Assembly: GCA_022824805.1 (NCBI GenBank)
Contig: JAJDZE010000200.1
Location: 1 to 64,000 of the forward strand
Source of the DNA: Acidimicrobiia bacterium
Lineage (GTDB): Bacteria > Actinomycetota > Acidimicrobiia > Acidimicrobiales > Poriferisodalaceae
Reading direction: 5' to 3'
DNA length: 64,000 nt
Made by a program: the position numbers and the translations under genes. The notes under the pieces were generated by a model. That model ran no database searches. It had not been told where the DNA came from and saw only the letters and a program-made list of their open reading frames with translations. Of the stretch, positions 1 through 9,716 are shown piece by piece. The stretch's first letter is position 1; each line of letters begins with the position of its first letter.

Positions 1-39
1 GTTGGGCGCTGCGTACACGATGTGATCGATAGCTGCCAT
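1..39 (-). CDS. 5' end of a gene running off the left edge, possibly VOC/glyoxalase-like (MAAIDHIVYAAPN...)
   Basis: ATG on minus strand at 39-37, preceded by TAACGT and a 6-nt spacer; N-terminus resembles glyoxalase-like proteins, but only 13 codons are visible. Confidence 0.35.
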   Translation of the reverse strand, partial: MAAIDHIVYAAPN

Positions 40-85
40 GCGGGCACGTTAGCCACGGGCGGCAGGCCCGTCAGCGCCCGGCGTG

Positions 86-2485
86 CTAGTCGAAGGCTTC
101 CGCTGCGGCCAGCTCGGCGACCTTGTCGGCGTCGTAGCCCAAGTGCGCGGTGAGCACCTCGTAGAGGTGCTCACCGAGTGCGGGTGCGGCTCGTTCGGGC
201 CACACACGGCTGCGGGACATGGTGAATCGGGGCGCCTCGATGATCGTGGTGCCGTGAGTGGCGTGGGGGACGTCGACCCAGTGGCTTCGGTGCGCAAGCT
301 GCGGATCGACTGCCAGCTCGGGGCTGTTCTGCACCCGGTGAGCGGCGACGCCTGCCGCTTGGCACTGTGCCTCGACGTCGGCTTCGTCGAGCTGGCTGGT
401 CCACGCCGACACTGCGGCTTCGATCTCCTCCCGGCGGGCGAGGCGGTCGGCGAGCGGCAGCGCCGCAAGATTCGGGTGCCCGATCAGCCCGGCCAGCACA
501 GCCCATGCGCTGTCGTCCTGGGCTACGACGGCCACCCAGCAATCATCTCCGGCGGCCGGGAACACGCCGTGGGGGCAGTGGTGCTCGCTCTGGTTGCCCC
601 GCCCGCCCACGACGTTGCCGTTGCGCAGGTACTCCAGCACCACCGGGGCGATGAAGTGCACCGACGCCTCTGCCTGGGAGAAGTCGAGGTAGCGGCCCTC
701 GCCGGTACGCCGCTGATGGTCGATGGCGGCGAGCAGGCTGGCCGTGGCCGGATGGGGCGAGGTGTAATCGGTGATGGCGCCGTAAGGGCCGACCGGGGCA
801 CGGTCGGGCCAGCCGGTGATGTTGTAGAAGCCGACCATGGCGCCCGACAGGTTGCCGTACCCGCCGAAGTTGGCGAGCGGGCCCGACTGGCCGTAGAGGC
901 AGCTCGACAGCATCACCACCGAGGGGTTGATCTTGCGCACGCTGTCGTAGTCGAGGCCCCAGGAGCGCATGATGCGCGGCGTGTACGACTCGCACACCAC
1001 ATCGGCCCAGCGCACGAGGTCGTGTGCGACCTCGCGGCCTGCGTCGGTGGCGGGATTCAGGGTGATTCCGAGCTTGCCGGCGTTCATGTTGTTGAAGGTG
1101 GCGCCGTTCTCGGGACCGGGGTCGTTGTCGATGAAGGGAAGGAATGTGCGGACGGCGTCGAGCTTCACCGACGACTCCACCCGGATCACGGTCGCGCCCG
1201 CATCGGCCAGCAGGCGAGACACGGTGGGCCCGGCCACTGCCCACATGAAGTCGAGCACCTTGAGCCCCTCGAGCGGCCGCTCGGGCATCGACGGCTCTGG
1301 CAGCGTGGACACTGCGGGCTGGCGCGTGCGGTCCAGGACCTCGGCGGTGTGCTCGCCGACGGTCGGCACCCGGTGGGCCGAGCCGTCGCCGGGTTCGGGT
1401 TTCATCCAGTGCCCCGGGAAGCGCTCGCCGTCGACGACGTCCCAGTAGTCACGTGAAGCGAGCTGCTCGGAGGCGACAAGGTCGGCCGTGGTCGCGACCG
1501 GTGCGAGCAGCAGGCGACGCTCGAGGGCGAGGGCGAACAGCTCGTCCTTGGTGCGCGACGCCGTGAACGCAGCCACGCAGTCCTTGACCCGCTCGAACTC
1601 GTCGAGTGTCTCGCTGCCGTCGCCGAGCGCCATCCCGTATTGCACCCAGTCTTTGTTGGCTGTGGCCTCATCGCAGAAGCCCGCTTCGTGCACCAGCGAC
1701 ATCATCCGGCCCGTTGCCGGCCCGATCGCCGCGCCGAAGACGTGCGTGAACGAGACGTACCCGTCCTTGGCTGGGTACACCACCCGCAGCCGGATGGGTC
1801 CGCTGCGGATGCCGCCGCCGCCCCGCAGGGTCAGCGGGGCGTTGACTAGCGAGCACAGCACCGACGACATAGTCGAGTTCATCGCCACGGCCTGGGCCGA
1901 CACGTCGATGTGCTGGCCGAACCCGGACCGGTTGCGCTCGAGGAGAGCAAGCACCGTCGCTGCCGCGGCTTGGCCTGCGGCGTGCAGGAATGCCTGCGGC
2001 ACGCCGACGCCCAGGGGCGCCCGGTCCTCGTCGCCGCACATGTGCATCGGGCCGCCCGATGCCCACACGGTCAGATCGGTCGCCTCCCAACCAGCCTTGG
2101 GACCGGTCTGGCCGAACGGCGAGATCGAAGCGACAACGAGTGCCGGGTTGATCTCGGCGAGCGTTTCGGGCCCGAGGCCGAGTGAGGTCATGTGGCCCGG
2201 CGGGGCAGATTCGATGAGCACATCGGCACCAGCCGCGAGCTGCCGCAGCGCATCGGCACCGCTCGCAGCGGTGATGTCGACCTCGACAGACTTCTTGCCG
2301 CGTGCGTAGGAGGCGTGAGTGAGCGAGGTGCCGCTCGCATCGAACGGCCCCAGCCGCCGAACGGGGGCGCCTCCCGGCGGCTCGACGGCAATCACCTCGG
2401 CGCCGAGCCTCGCCAGGATGAACCCGGCCAGGTGCCCGCGGTCGTCAGTCAGGTCGAGCACCCGGTACGGCGACAGCAGCGTCAT
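86..2485 (-). CDS. Double-length CaiB/BaiF (family III) CoA-transferase, two tandem domains
   Basis: 799-aa ORF; both halves start with family III-like motifs (YRVLDLTDDRGHLAGFILARLGAEVIAVEPP; LEGLKVLDFMWAVAGPTVSRLLADAGATVIRVES). Confidence 0.85.
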   Translation of the reverse strand: MTLLSPYRVLDLTDDRGHLAGFILARLGAEVIAVEPPGGAPVRRLGPFDASGTSLTHASYARGKKSVEVDITAASGADALRQLAAGADVLIESAPPGHMTSLGLGPETLAEINPALVVASISPFGQTGPKAGWEATDLTVWASGGPMHMCGDEDRAPLGVGVPQAFLHAAGQAAAATVLALLERNRSGFGQHIDVSAQAVAMNSTMSSVLCSLVNAPLTLRGGGGIRSGPIRLRVVYPAKDGYVSFTHVFGAAIGPATGRMMSLVHEAGFCDEATANKDWVQYGMALGDGSETLDEFERVKDCVAAFTASRTKDELFALALERRLLLAPVATTADLVASEQLASRDYWDVVDGERFPGHWMKPEPGDGSAHRVPTVGEHTAEVLDRTRQPAVSTLPEPSMPERPLEGLKVLDFMWAVAGPTVSRLLADAGATVIRVESSVKLDAVRTFLPFIDNDPGPENGATFNNMNAGKLGITLNPATDAGREVAHDLVRWADVVCESYTPRIMRSWGLDYDSVRKINPSVVMLSSCLYGQSGPLANFGGYGNLSGAMVGFYNITGWPDRAPVGPYGAITDYTSPHPATASLLAAIDHQRRTGEGRYLDFSQAEASVHFIAPVVLEYLRNGNVVGGRGNQSEHHCPHGVFPAAGDDCWVAVVAQDDSAWAVLAGLIGHPNLAALPLADRLARREEIEAAVSAWTSQLDEADVEAQCQAAGVAAHRVQNSPELAVDPQLAHRSHWVDVPHATHGTTIIEAPRFTMSRSRVWPERAAPALGEHLYEVLTAHLGYDADKVAELAAAEAFD

Positions 2486-4236
2486 GAGTCGTCGTCGCTG
2501 GCTTTATCGGGGCGGAGCTCGGAGTGGAGCACTGCGTGGGTGACTGCTTCGGTGTCGGGCTCGGGCAGCTCGAAGTGGCCGAGCGCATGGGCGATGAGCG
2601 CGTCGTGAGCGGCTTGGCGCTCGGCAACGACGTGATCGACGAGGCCGTCGCGCTCGAGGTCGGCTGCGTCGGCCGGATCAGCGGCCCAAGCGAGCACTGC
2701 GATATCGGGGTTGTGCTCGCGGGCGATACGCGCGAACTGCTCGACCGCTGAGGGCGGGCTGTCGACCGCCAGCGCGATGCGGGCGTCGCGCAGACCGGCG
2801 CGGTCGGCGATCACGTGACGTGACACATCGCCGACGAGCACCCTGCGTCCGGTGGATGCGGCCCATCGCTGCGCCTCGGGGTCGAGTGACACGATGGTGT
2901 ACGGGATGTGTGCCAGTTCGAGCGCGGAGACGATGCGCTGTGCCCGGGGGCCGAAGCCGTTGACGACGGCATGGTCCTGCAGGGGTTCATAGCTGCCGAG
3001 GTCTTGCTGCTCGGACGGCCTGACGGCGTCGCTGTCGTGTGGCCGTCCACGCCGGTCGGCGTCGGATCGTGCTGCGAGCGACTGGCCCCAGCGGGCGCCG
3101 AACGGGCTGAATGCCATCAGCAGCACGGTGACAGCGATGAATGCGTCGGTGCCGTCGGCCAGTCCCGCCGGAACGAGCCCGACGTCTTGGCCGGCTCGCT
3201 CCAGCACGAAGGAGAACTCGCCGATCTGTGCCAGCACGATCGCCCCGGAGATCGCCACCGCTCGCCGCTGGCGCACCAGCAGCGCTGCCGTGGTGGTCGC
3301 GACCATCTTCACCACGACCACGGCTGCGGCCAGGCCGATGACGAGCGGCAGGTTGCGCACCAGGTAACCGACGTCGAGCAGCATGCCGATCGAGACGAAG
3401 AACGTCGCCGAGAAAAGGATCTGCAGCGGCATCACCTCGCCGAGTGCCCGCGCGGCCACCCGGCTCTCGCTGACCATCAGCCCGGCGAGAAACGCCCCGA
3501 GCGAGATCGACACATCGAGCAGGCTGGTGGCGTACGCCGTGCCGAAGCAGATCGCCAGCACGGTCAGCAGGAACACCTCGGCCGACTGGATCCGCGAAAC
3601 GTACCTGAGCACGGCCGGCACCAGCGTGCGGGCAACCACGATCACCGCCACCACGATGCCGGCCGCCTTGGCGAACGCGATCAGCACGTCAGTCGGACCC
3701 GTGATCTCGCCGCCGAGCAACGGCACCGCCAGCACCATGGCCACAATCGCCAAGTCCTGGAAGATGAGCAGCGCGACAGAGACGTTGCCCACCGGCGATG
3801 TGGTGGTCCGCCGTTCAGCCAGCACTTTCAGCACGATCGCCGTGCTGCTGAGCGACACGAGCAGGCCGGTGAACACCGCCGTGCGCCACTCCACGCCGAA
3901 TGCGGCCACCACCCCGGCCACGATGCCGGTGGTGAGGCCCACCTGCACCGCCCCGCCCACCAGGAACAGCGATGCCAGTCGCCGCACCCGTTCGAGGCTG
4001 AACTCGATGCCGAGGGTGAACAGCAGCAGCATCACGCCGATATCGGCCGACTGGTTGACGAGGTCGATGTCGCTGATGAGGCCGGTGCCGCTGGGCCCGA
4101 TGATCGTGCCGGCGGCGAGGAAGCCGACGATCGGCACCACACCCAGACGCGTCGACACGAAGGCGATCAGCGTCCCCGCAACCAGCAGGATCGCCAGCTC
4201 GGTGAACAACGGCGGTGCCGACGCAGCCAACAGCAC
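2482..4236 (-). CDS. Kef-type cation:proton antiporter with C-terminal TrkA-N-like domain
   Basis: Multi-TM CPA2-like N-terminus plus soluble Rossmann-like C-terminus (HAVVNGFGPRAQRIVSALE); stop overlaps next ATG by ATGA. Confidence 0.8.
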   Translation of the reverse strand: MLLAASAPPLFTELAILLVAGTLIAFVSTRLGVVPIVGFLAAGTIIGPSGTGLISDIDLVNQSADIGVMLLLFTLGIEFSLERVRRLASLFLVGGAVQVGLTTGIVAGVVAAFGVEWRTAVFTGLLVSLSSTAIVLKVLAERRTTTSPVGNVSVALLIFQDLAIVAMVLAVPLLGGEITGPTDVLIAFAKAAGIVVAVIVVARTLVPAVLRYVSRIQSAEVFLLTVLAICFGTAYATSLLDVSISLGAFLAGLMVSESRVAARALGEVMPLQILFSATFFVSIGMLLDVGYLVRNLPLVIGLAAAVVVVKMVATTTAALLVRQRRAVAISGAIVLAQIGEFSFVLERAGQDVGLVPAGLADGTDAFIAVTVLLMAFSPFGARWGQSLAARSDADRRGRPHDSDAVRPSEQQDLGSYEPLQDHAVVNGFGPRAQRIVSALELAHIPYTIVSLDPEAQRWAASTGRRVLVGDVSRHVIADRAGLRDARIALAVDSPPSAVEQFARIAREHNPDIAVLAWAADPADAADLERDGLVDHVVAERQAAHDALIAHALGHFELPEPDTEAVTHAVLHSELRPDKASDDDS

Positions 4237-4296
4237 TTGGGTCCGAGACTATTGGCGCGGACGCCTCACGGGACCTGCAGGTCTGCATCGCCGGCG

Positions 4297-5748
4297 TCAG
4301 CGCACCTCGAACGCATCGAGGTGAAGGTCGCGCATCTCGCGACGGAAGCGAGTCCAGCTGCCGGGGAAGAACGGCAGGATGCGACCGTTGCGGTTGCGGT
4401 ACCAGCCGGGGCAGTCGCCCGCCCAGCTCATCTGTTGCAGCTCCGCTTGGGTGGCCTCGGCCCACTCGTGGGTGGCGTCTCGGCGGGCCTCGATGGCGCT
4501 TGCGCCGCGGGCGAGCAGGTGTTGGATCCAGCGGCCGATGTAGTTGGTGGCGACCTCGGCCGTCATGAACACCGGAGCATGGCCTGGGGATCCGTTGACA
4601 CCAGCGACGGTGAACCAATTCGGGAAGCCCGGGATGGCGACGCCCCGGAATGCTTCGGGCGCCCGAGCGAAGGCTGTCCGCAGGTCGAGGCCGTCGCGCC
4701 CGTAGATCTCCAGGGCAGGCCCGCCGTCGGCCCGGCCGCCCAGCTTGTACCCGGTGCAGAAGATGACGACGTCGACATCGACCTCGGCGCCGTCGGCGCT
4801 GACCACGCCGCTCGGGGTCAGCGCGGTGACGCCGTGCGGAACGAGCGTCACGTGATCCAGCGCCAAGGCAGGGTAGTAGTCGTCGGAGACCAGGATGCGT
4901 TTGCACCCCGGGTCGAACGAGGGCGTCAGTGCGGCGATCGTGTCCGGATCGGAGATCGCAGCGCGCATCTGGTCCATGACCTCAGCGCGCAGCGCCTCGA
5001 TGGCGTCGGCCTTCTTCTCGAACGCCCGTTGCCACAGCATGGTGTCGCGGTACTGCTGGCGCCGAGCGCGGCGCCAGCCCTCGTCGGTGGCCAGCTCCGC
5101 CTTCTCCTCATCGGTGTAGAAGCGGTTGCGGCGAGGGCGAACCCAGTTGGGCGTGCGCGAGTACACGAAGACCTCGGCCGCGTCCTTCGCCACTTCGGGA
5201 ACGACCTGAACCGCGGCCGCTGCGCTGCCCACCACCGCGACCCGACGCCCGGCCAGCTCGACATCGTGGCGCCACGACCCGGCGTGCCACACCAGGCCTT
5301 CGAAGGAGTCGAAGCCGTCGAGGGTGGGGTAGTGGGGTTCGGTGAGGCCACCAGTGGCTGAGACGACGAAGCGGTGGCGGCGCCGTTCGCCCTCTGCCAG
5401 CTCGAGTTCCCAGCAGGTGTCGTCGGGCTGCCACGATGCCCGGTCGACGGTGGTGTCGAGCCGGATGTGGTCGGCGATGCCGTACTTCTCGGCGCACGAC
5501 CTGATGTAGGCCTGGATCTCGGATTGGCCGGAGAACACCATCGAGAAGTCGGGGTTGGGCTCGAAGCTGTAGCAGTAGATGTGCGACGGGATGTCGCAGT
5601 GCAGTCCGGGATACGTGTTGCGCAGCCACGTCCCGCCGACATCGGACTGCTTCTCGTAGACGACGAAGTCGTCGATGCCCAGACGCTTGAGCTGGATGCC
5701 CATCACCACGCCGCTGAGGCCTGCGCCCAAGATCCCGACCAACGCCAT
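4297..5748 (-). CDS. Flavin-containing/Baeyer-Villiger-type monooxygenase
   Basis: GILGAGLSGVVMGIQLKRLG dinucleotide-binding motif, NTYPGLHCDIPSHIYCYSFEPNPDFS and GRRVAVVGSAAAAVQ second Rossmann motif. Confidence 0.85.
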   Translation of the reverse strand: MALVGILGAGLSGVVMGIQLKRLGIDDFVVYEKQSDVGGTWLRNTYPGLHCDIPSHIYCYSFEPNPDFSMVFSGQSEIQAYIRSCAEKYGIADHIRLDTTVDRASWQPDDTCWELELAEGERRRHRFVVSATGGLTEPHYPTLDGFDSFEGLVWHAGSWRHDVELAGRRVAVVGSAAAAVQVVPEVAKDAAEVFVYSRTPNWVRPRRNRFYTDEEKAELATDEGWRRARRQQYRDTMLWQRAFEKKADAIEALRAEVMDQMRAAISDPDTIAALTPSFDPGCKRILVSDDYYPALALDHVTLVPHGVTALTPSGVVSADGAEVDVDVVIFCTGYKLGGRADGGPALEIYGRDGLDLRTAFARAPEAFRGVAIPGFPNWFTVAGVNGSPGHAPVFMTAEVATNYIGRWIQHLLARGASAIEARRDATHEWAEATQAELQQMSWAGDCPGWYRNRNGRILPFFPGSWTRFRREMRDLHLDAFEVR

Positions 5749-5794
5749 GGCACTAGTGTCTCAGCGGAGGCCGCGGGAACGGGCAGGCTCGAAC

Positions 5795-7000
5795 ATGACG
5801 GTCTACGACGAGGCGCACGAGTGGTACTCGGCTCACTGGCATGCCGAGATGCCCGTGGGGGACTGGTGGCGGCTCATCGCCGAGTCCGGATGGGGCTATC
5901 CGTTCTGGCCGGCCGATCGGTTCGGCCGCGGCCTCAGCCACATCGAAGCCGCCGAGGCCGATCGCGCCCGAGATGCCGTCGGGGCGTTCGGGCCTCCGAA
6001 CGGGGTGTCGGTGACGCTGGTGGCGCCCACACTGTTTGCACACGGTCCCGACCTGCTCCTCGATCGCTACCTGGGAAAGATCGCCACCGGTGAAGAGCTC
6101 TGGTGTCAGCTCTTCTCCGAGCCGGGCGCCGGATCGGACCTGGCAGGGCTGCGAACCACCGCCGAAAGAGACGGCGACGAGTGGATCATCAACGGCCAGA
6201 AGGTCTGGACCACTGCCGCTCACACGGCCGATCGGGCCGTCGTGATGGCGCGCACCGACCCCGGCGTGACCAAGCACCAGGGCATCTCGTTCTTCTGCAT
6301 CGACATGGGCCAGCCCAGCGTCGAGGTTCGCCCCTTGCGGGACATGACCGGCGATTGCGAGTTCAACGAGGTCTTCATGGACAACGCCCGCGTGCGTCAC
6401 GACGATGCGATCGGCGGGCTGAACAACGGCTGGCGGGCGGCCATGACGATGCTGGCCGTCGAGCGCGAGCTCGATGCGGTGGGCCACGACGGTGGCGGCG
6501 ACGTGGTCAACAACGTCGACCTCTCGGCGCCTGTGGGAGTGGTCCAGCATGAGCAGGCCACCAGCACCGGCATCTCGGGTTTCAGCTACACCACAGGCGC
6601 CACGAAAGATCAGGTCGTCCGATCGTTGCTCGATGACGAAGATCGAACCGATCCGCTGCTGCGACAGGCGCTGGCTAACGCACACATCGAACGAGCTGTC
6701 CTGGACTGGAACGGCGCTCGGCAGGTGAATCCGTCGCTCGGCAAGCTCGGCAACTCGCTGTTGTGCCGCACCCTGCGCGATCTGGGCTTCTCCGGCAAGG
6801 GCATGCCCGCACAGCTCGGCCGCGACGATCAGCCCGACGGCGGCCACTTCCTGAAGACGGCACTGTTCGCCCAGGGCATGGCCATCGCCGGCGGTACCGA
6901 CGAGATCCAGCGCAACCTCATCGGTGAGCGCGAGCTCGGTCTTCCCAAAGAGCCTGACCCGACGCGGGGTCTGGCGTTCAGCGAACTCCCCGACCCCTAG
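5795..7000 (+). CDS. Acyl-CoA dehydrogenase
   Basis: QLFSEPGAGSDLAGLRTTAERDGDEWIINGQKVWTT and GGTDEIQRNLIGERELGLP family motifs; internal ATG start chosen. Confidence 0.9.
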   Translation: MTVYDEAHEWYSAHWHAEMPVGDWWRLIAESGWGYPFWPADRFGRGLSHIEAAEADRARDAVGAFGPPNGVSVTLVAPTLFAHGPDLLLDRYLGKIATGEELWCQLFSEPGAGSDLAGLRTTAERDGDEWIINGQKVWTTAAHTADRAVVMARTDPGVTKHQGISFFCIDMGQPSVEVRPLRDMTGDCEFNEVFMDNARVRHDDAIGGLNNGWRAAMTMLAVERELDAVGHDGGGDVVNNVDLSAPVGVVQHEQATSTGISGFSYTTGATKDQVVRSLLDDEDRTDPLLRQALANAHIERAVLDWNGARQVNPSLGKLGNSLLCRTLRDLGFSGKGMPAQLGRDDQPDGGHFLKTALFAQGMAIAGGTDEIQRNLIGERELGLPKEPDPTRGLAFSELPDP

Positions 7001-7039
7001 GACGTGATCGCCACGCCGTTGGGGGCCGCCGCCTCGCCG

Positions 7040-8263
7040 TCAGCTGACGCCCGGCGGCACGCCGTCGATCATCACGCCGGTGTCGTGCAGCTTGTCGATC
7101 TGTTCGTCGGACAGCCCCAGCTCCGCCAGGACCTCGCGGTTGTGCTCGCCCTGGAACGGTGCCAAGCCTGCGGGGGGAAGCTCGCCCGCGCTGAACTTCC
7201 AGGGCGGCGATGGGACGCGAGTGGTGCCCCCGGCACGGTCGCCGACCTCGCGGATGGCGCCACGCTCGGCGGCCCACTCGGACTCGGCGATCTCCGACAC
7301 CGTGCGGATGGTGCCCACCGCTAGCCCAGCCTCACTGACCTGGGCCTCGAGCTCTTCGATGGTGCGGAACGTCAGCACCCAATCGCGGATCTCGGCATGC
7401 AGCTCGGCCCAGTTCTCGCGCCGGAATTCGGGGGTGACGAACCGGATGTCGAGCAGCAGGTCGTTGCGGCGCATCATGGCGCAATAGCGCAGGAACACGA
7501 ACGTGGCGACGGGGCTGGCCGCAATGGTGATGAGCTGACCGTCGGGGAGCTCGAACACCGGCGATTCAGGCGCGCTGAGGGCCAGCGGCTCGCCTTCGAC
7601 GTCGATGCCCGATAACTCGTAGCTCACGCGGTCATTGACAGCGAGCATCGAGTGCACCATGGCCACGTCGACGTGCTGCCCTTCGCCGGTGCGGTCGCGG
7701 TGCGCCAGCGCAGCCAGCGTGGCGATCACGCCCTGGAGGCCGGTGTAGACGTCGGCGTGGTTGTACGCGTCGTTCTCGACCGAGGTCAACGTGTCGCCAT
7801 AGTGGCGCGAGATGATCTCGGTGAACCCCGACTCGGCCTGCACCGTCGGGGCGAACGCCGGCCGGTTGCGCCACGGACCGGTCTGGCCGTATCCGCTGAT
7901 CGACACCATGATCAGCGTCGGGTTGACGGCGAGAAGATCCTGGTATCCGAGGCCGAAGCCGTCGAGCGTGCCGGGCCGGAAGTTCTCCACCACGATGTCG
8001 GCCTCGGCCACCAGCTGGCGCACGATGTCCTGGGCTTCGACGAAGTTGAGATCGAGGCTGATGGCGCGCTTGCCGCTGTTCTGCTGGGCGAAGTAGAGCG
8101 ACATCGGTCCGACGTGGGGCTGGCCGCTTCGGCCCGTGTCCGGTGCGGGGGGCTCGATCTTGACCACCGCCGCACCCAGGTCGCGCAGTTGCTTGGTGCA
8201 ATGGGGGCCGGCGAGCACCCGGGTGAAGTCGACGATCTTGACGCCGTCTAGTGGGGCGGTCAT
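7040..8263 (-). CDS. CaiB/BaiF CoA-transferase family III
   Basis: MTAPLDGVKIVDFTRVLAGPHCTKQLRDLGAAVVKIEPP; ATGA overlap with upstream gene. Confidence 0.9.
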   Translation of the reverse strand: MTAPLDGVKIVDFTRVLAGPHCTKQLRDLGAAVVKIEPPAPDTGRSGQPHVGPMSLYFAQQNSGKRAISLDLNFVEAQDIVRQLVAEADIVVENFRPGTLDGFGLGYQDLLAVNPTLIMVSISGYGQTGPWRNRPAFAPTVQAESGFTEIISRHYGDTLTSVENDAYNHADVYTGLQGVIATLAALAHRDRTGEGQHVDVAMVHSMLAVNDRVSYELSGIDVEGEPLALSAPESPVFELPDGQLITIAASPVATFVFLRYCAMMRRNDLLLDIRFVTPEFRRENWAELHAEIRDWVLTFRTIEELEAQVSEAGLAVGTIRTVSEIAESEWAAERGAIREVGDRAGGTTRVPSPPWKFSAGELPPAGLAPFQGEHNREVLAELGLSDEQIDKLHDTGVMIDGVPPGVS

Positions 8264-9021
8264 CGGCCCTGGAAGATCGCGGTGCCGGGACCGGTCTCGG
8301 CGAAGGCGGTCATACCGGTCTGGAGGTCTTGCGAGGCCCACACGGGCTTCGCGGCCTCGTCCTGAACCGCATCAGCGGCTCGCACACCCTCGCTGGTGGT
8401 GACAGCAGCCAGGCGCTTGATGGCTGCGTAGGAGACGTTCGGGCCCGTCGCCAACTGGCGGGCCCACGACAGTGACGCATTCTCCAGTTCGTCGTCCTCC
8501 ACCACGACGTTCACGATGCCCCACCTCTCGAGCAGCACGGGATCGTGGCGGCGAGCGAACATTGCGATCTCTTTGCCGCGGCTCGCGCCGGCTCGATCCA
8601 CGACGCGTTGCACTCCGCCGAGCAACGGCATCAGGCCCAGGGTGGCTTCCACGAGTCCGAGCCGGGCCGAGGCCCCACAGATGATGAAATCGCAGGCCAA
8701 GGCGATCTCGAATCCGCCGCCGAGCGCGAGGCCCCCGACGGCGGCGATGGTGGGAAGCGGCACGCCCTCGAGTCGTTCGAGGACGGCGGCCGCGTCCTGG
8801 GAGCGGCCCTCTTCCGATCCGAAGCCGTCGACGTCGGCGCCGGCCGAGAAGTGCTTCATCTCGCTGCGGAGCAGGATTGCGCGGCCGCCGGCGTCTGCTG
8901 CGCTCTCGAAGGCCCCGATCAGCTGGTCGATGAAGGCGCCGTTGAGCAGGTTGTGCGGTGGCTTGGCCATCGTGACCACGGCGACGGCGCCGTCAATCTC
9001 GAGCCGGACATGTTCGGACAT
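8260..9021 (-). CDS. Enoyl-CoA hydratase/isomerase (crotonase) family
   Basis: MSEHVRLEIDGAVAVVTMAKPPHNLLN; FSAGADVDGF; ALGGGFEIALACDFIICG. Confidence 0.9.
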   Translation of the reverse strand: MSEHVRLEIDGAVAVVTMAKPPHNLLNGAFIDQLIGAFESAADAGGRAILLRSEMKHFSAGADVDGFGSEEGRSQDAAAVLERLEGVPLPTIAAVGGLALGGGFEIALACDFIICGASARLGLVEATLGLMPLLGGVQRVVDRAGASRGKEIAMFARRHDPVLLERWGIVNVVVEDDELENASLSWARQLATGPNVSYAAIKRLAAVTTSEGVRAADAVQDEAAKPVWASQDLQTGMTAFAETGPGTAIFQGR

Positions 9022-9085
9022 GAGCCAAGTCTGCCCGACGCCCGGCTGTCCCCGCAGAACTTCGAAGACCATCCGGAACTGGGAG

Positions 9086-9158
9086 TGGAGCTAAGGGGAA
9101 TTGAACCCCTGACCTCTTCCATGCCATGGAAGCGCTCTACCAACTGAGCTATAGCCCC
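9086..9158 (-). tRNA. tRNA-Ala(GGC)
   Basis: Cloverleaf from reverse complement GGGGCTATAGCTCAGTTGGTAGAGCGCTTCCATGGCATGGAAGAGGTCAGGGGTTCAATTCCCCTTAGCTCCA; anticodon loop ATGGCAT. Confidence 0.95.
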
Positions 9159-9258
9159 GAGGTCCCACGACGATACCAGCGCGCTGCTCGGAACTGAGGG
9201 GGGATTGTGGGGGCGATCCGGTGCGCAAGCGGTGCGCGGCGGGCATATCGTCGGGCAC

Positions 9259-9645
9259 ATGAGCATCCCCGTGGAGCCCGGCGACATCGGCAAGCAGATG
9301 GAGCAGTTCGGCAACGCCGCCTACGTGCTGACGGTGCGCGACGACGCCACGCCGCACATCGCCCACCTGGCGATGCGGCTCGACGGCGACGTGCTGCGCT
9401 GCGGCGCCAGCCGTTCCGCTGCGGCCAACGTGGCACAGCGTCCGACGATCTCGGTGCTGTGGCCGCCATACGAGCCGGGCGGCTACTCGATGATCGTGGA
9501 TGCCGTGGCCAGCACGGTCGACGGGGCCGACGGGCTCGAACTGGAACTGCGGCCGACCAACGGCGTCCTGCACCGGCCTGCAACGCCGGCCACCCCGGCG
9601 ACCAGTCCCAACTGCAGCTCCGATTGCGCCCCGCTCAGCGCCTGA
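9259..9645 (+). CDS. Pyridoxamine 5'-phosphate oxidase-like (flavin/F420-binding split-barrel) protein
   Basis: 127-aa ORF resembling small split-barrel proteins; leaderless-type TATCGT-N7-ATG. Confidence 0.6.
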   Translation: MSIPVEPGDIGKQMEQFGNAAYVLTVRDDATPHIAHLAMRLDGDVLRCGASRSAAANVAQRPTISVLWPPYEPGGYSMIVDAVASTVDGADGLELELRPTNGVLHRPATPATPATSPNCSSDCAPLSA

Positions 9646-9716
9646 GCCAGCGGGCGCTCGCTCTCCAGGTCCGTTGCTACGCCTGATGCTTCAACGACGC
9701 TTCGAGCCGGCTGGGG

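Noticed and set aside
83-1456. 457-aa plus-strand ORF antisense to the CoA-transferase
   Set aside because: Shadow ORF in high-GC DNA: low-complexity His/Arg/Gly-rich translation, while the opposite strand encodes a recognisable family.
2908-5361. 817-aa plus-strand ORF antisense to the Kef antiporter and monooxygenase
   Set aside because: Spans two real minus-strand genes and is extremely rich in H/R/Q/E; shadow ORF.
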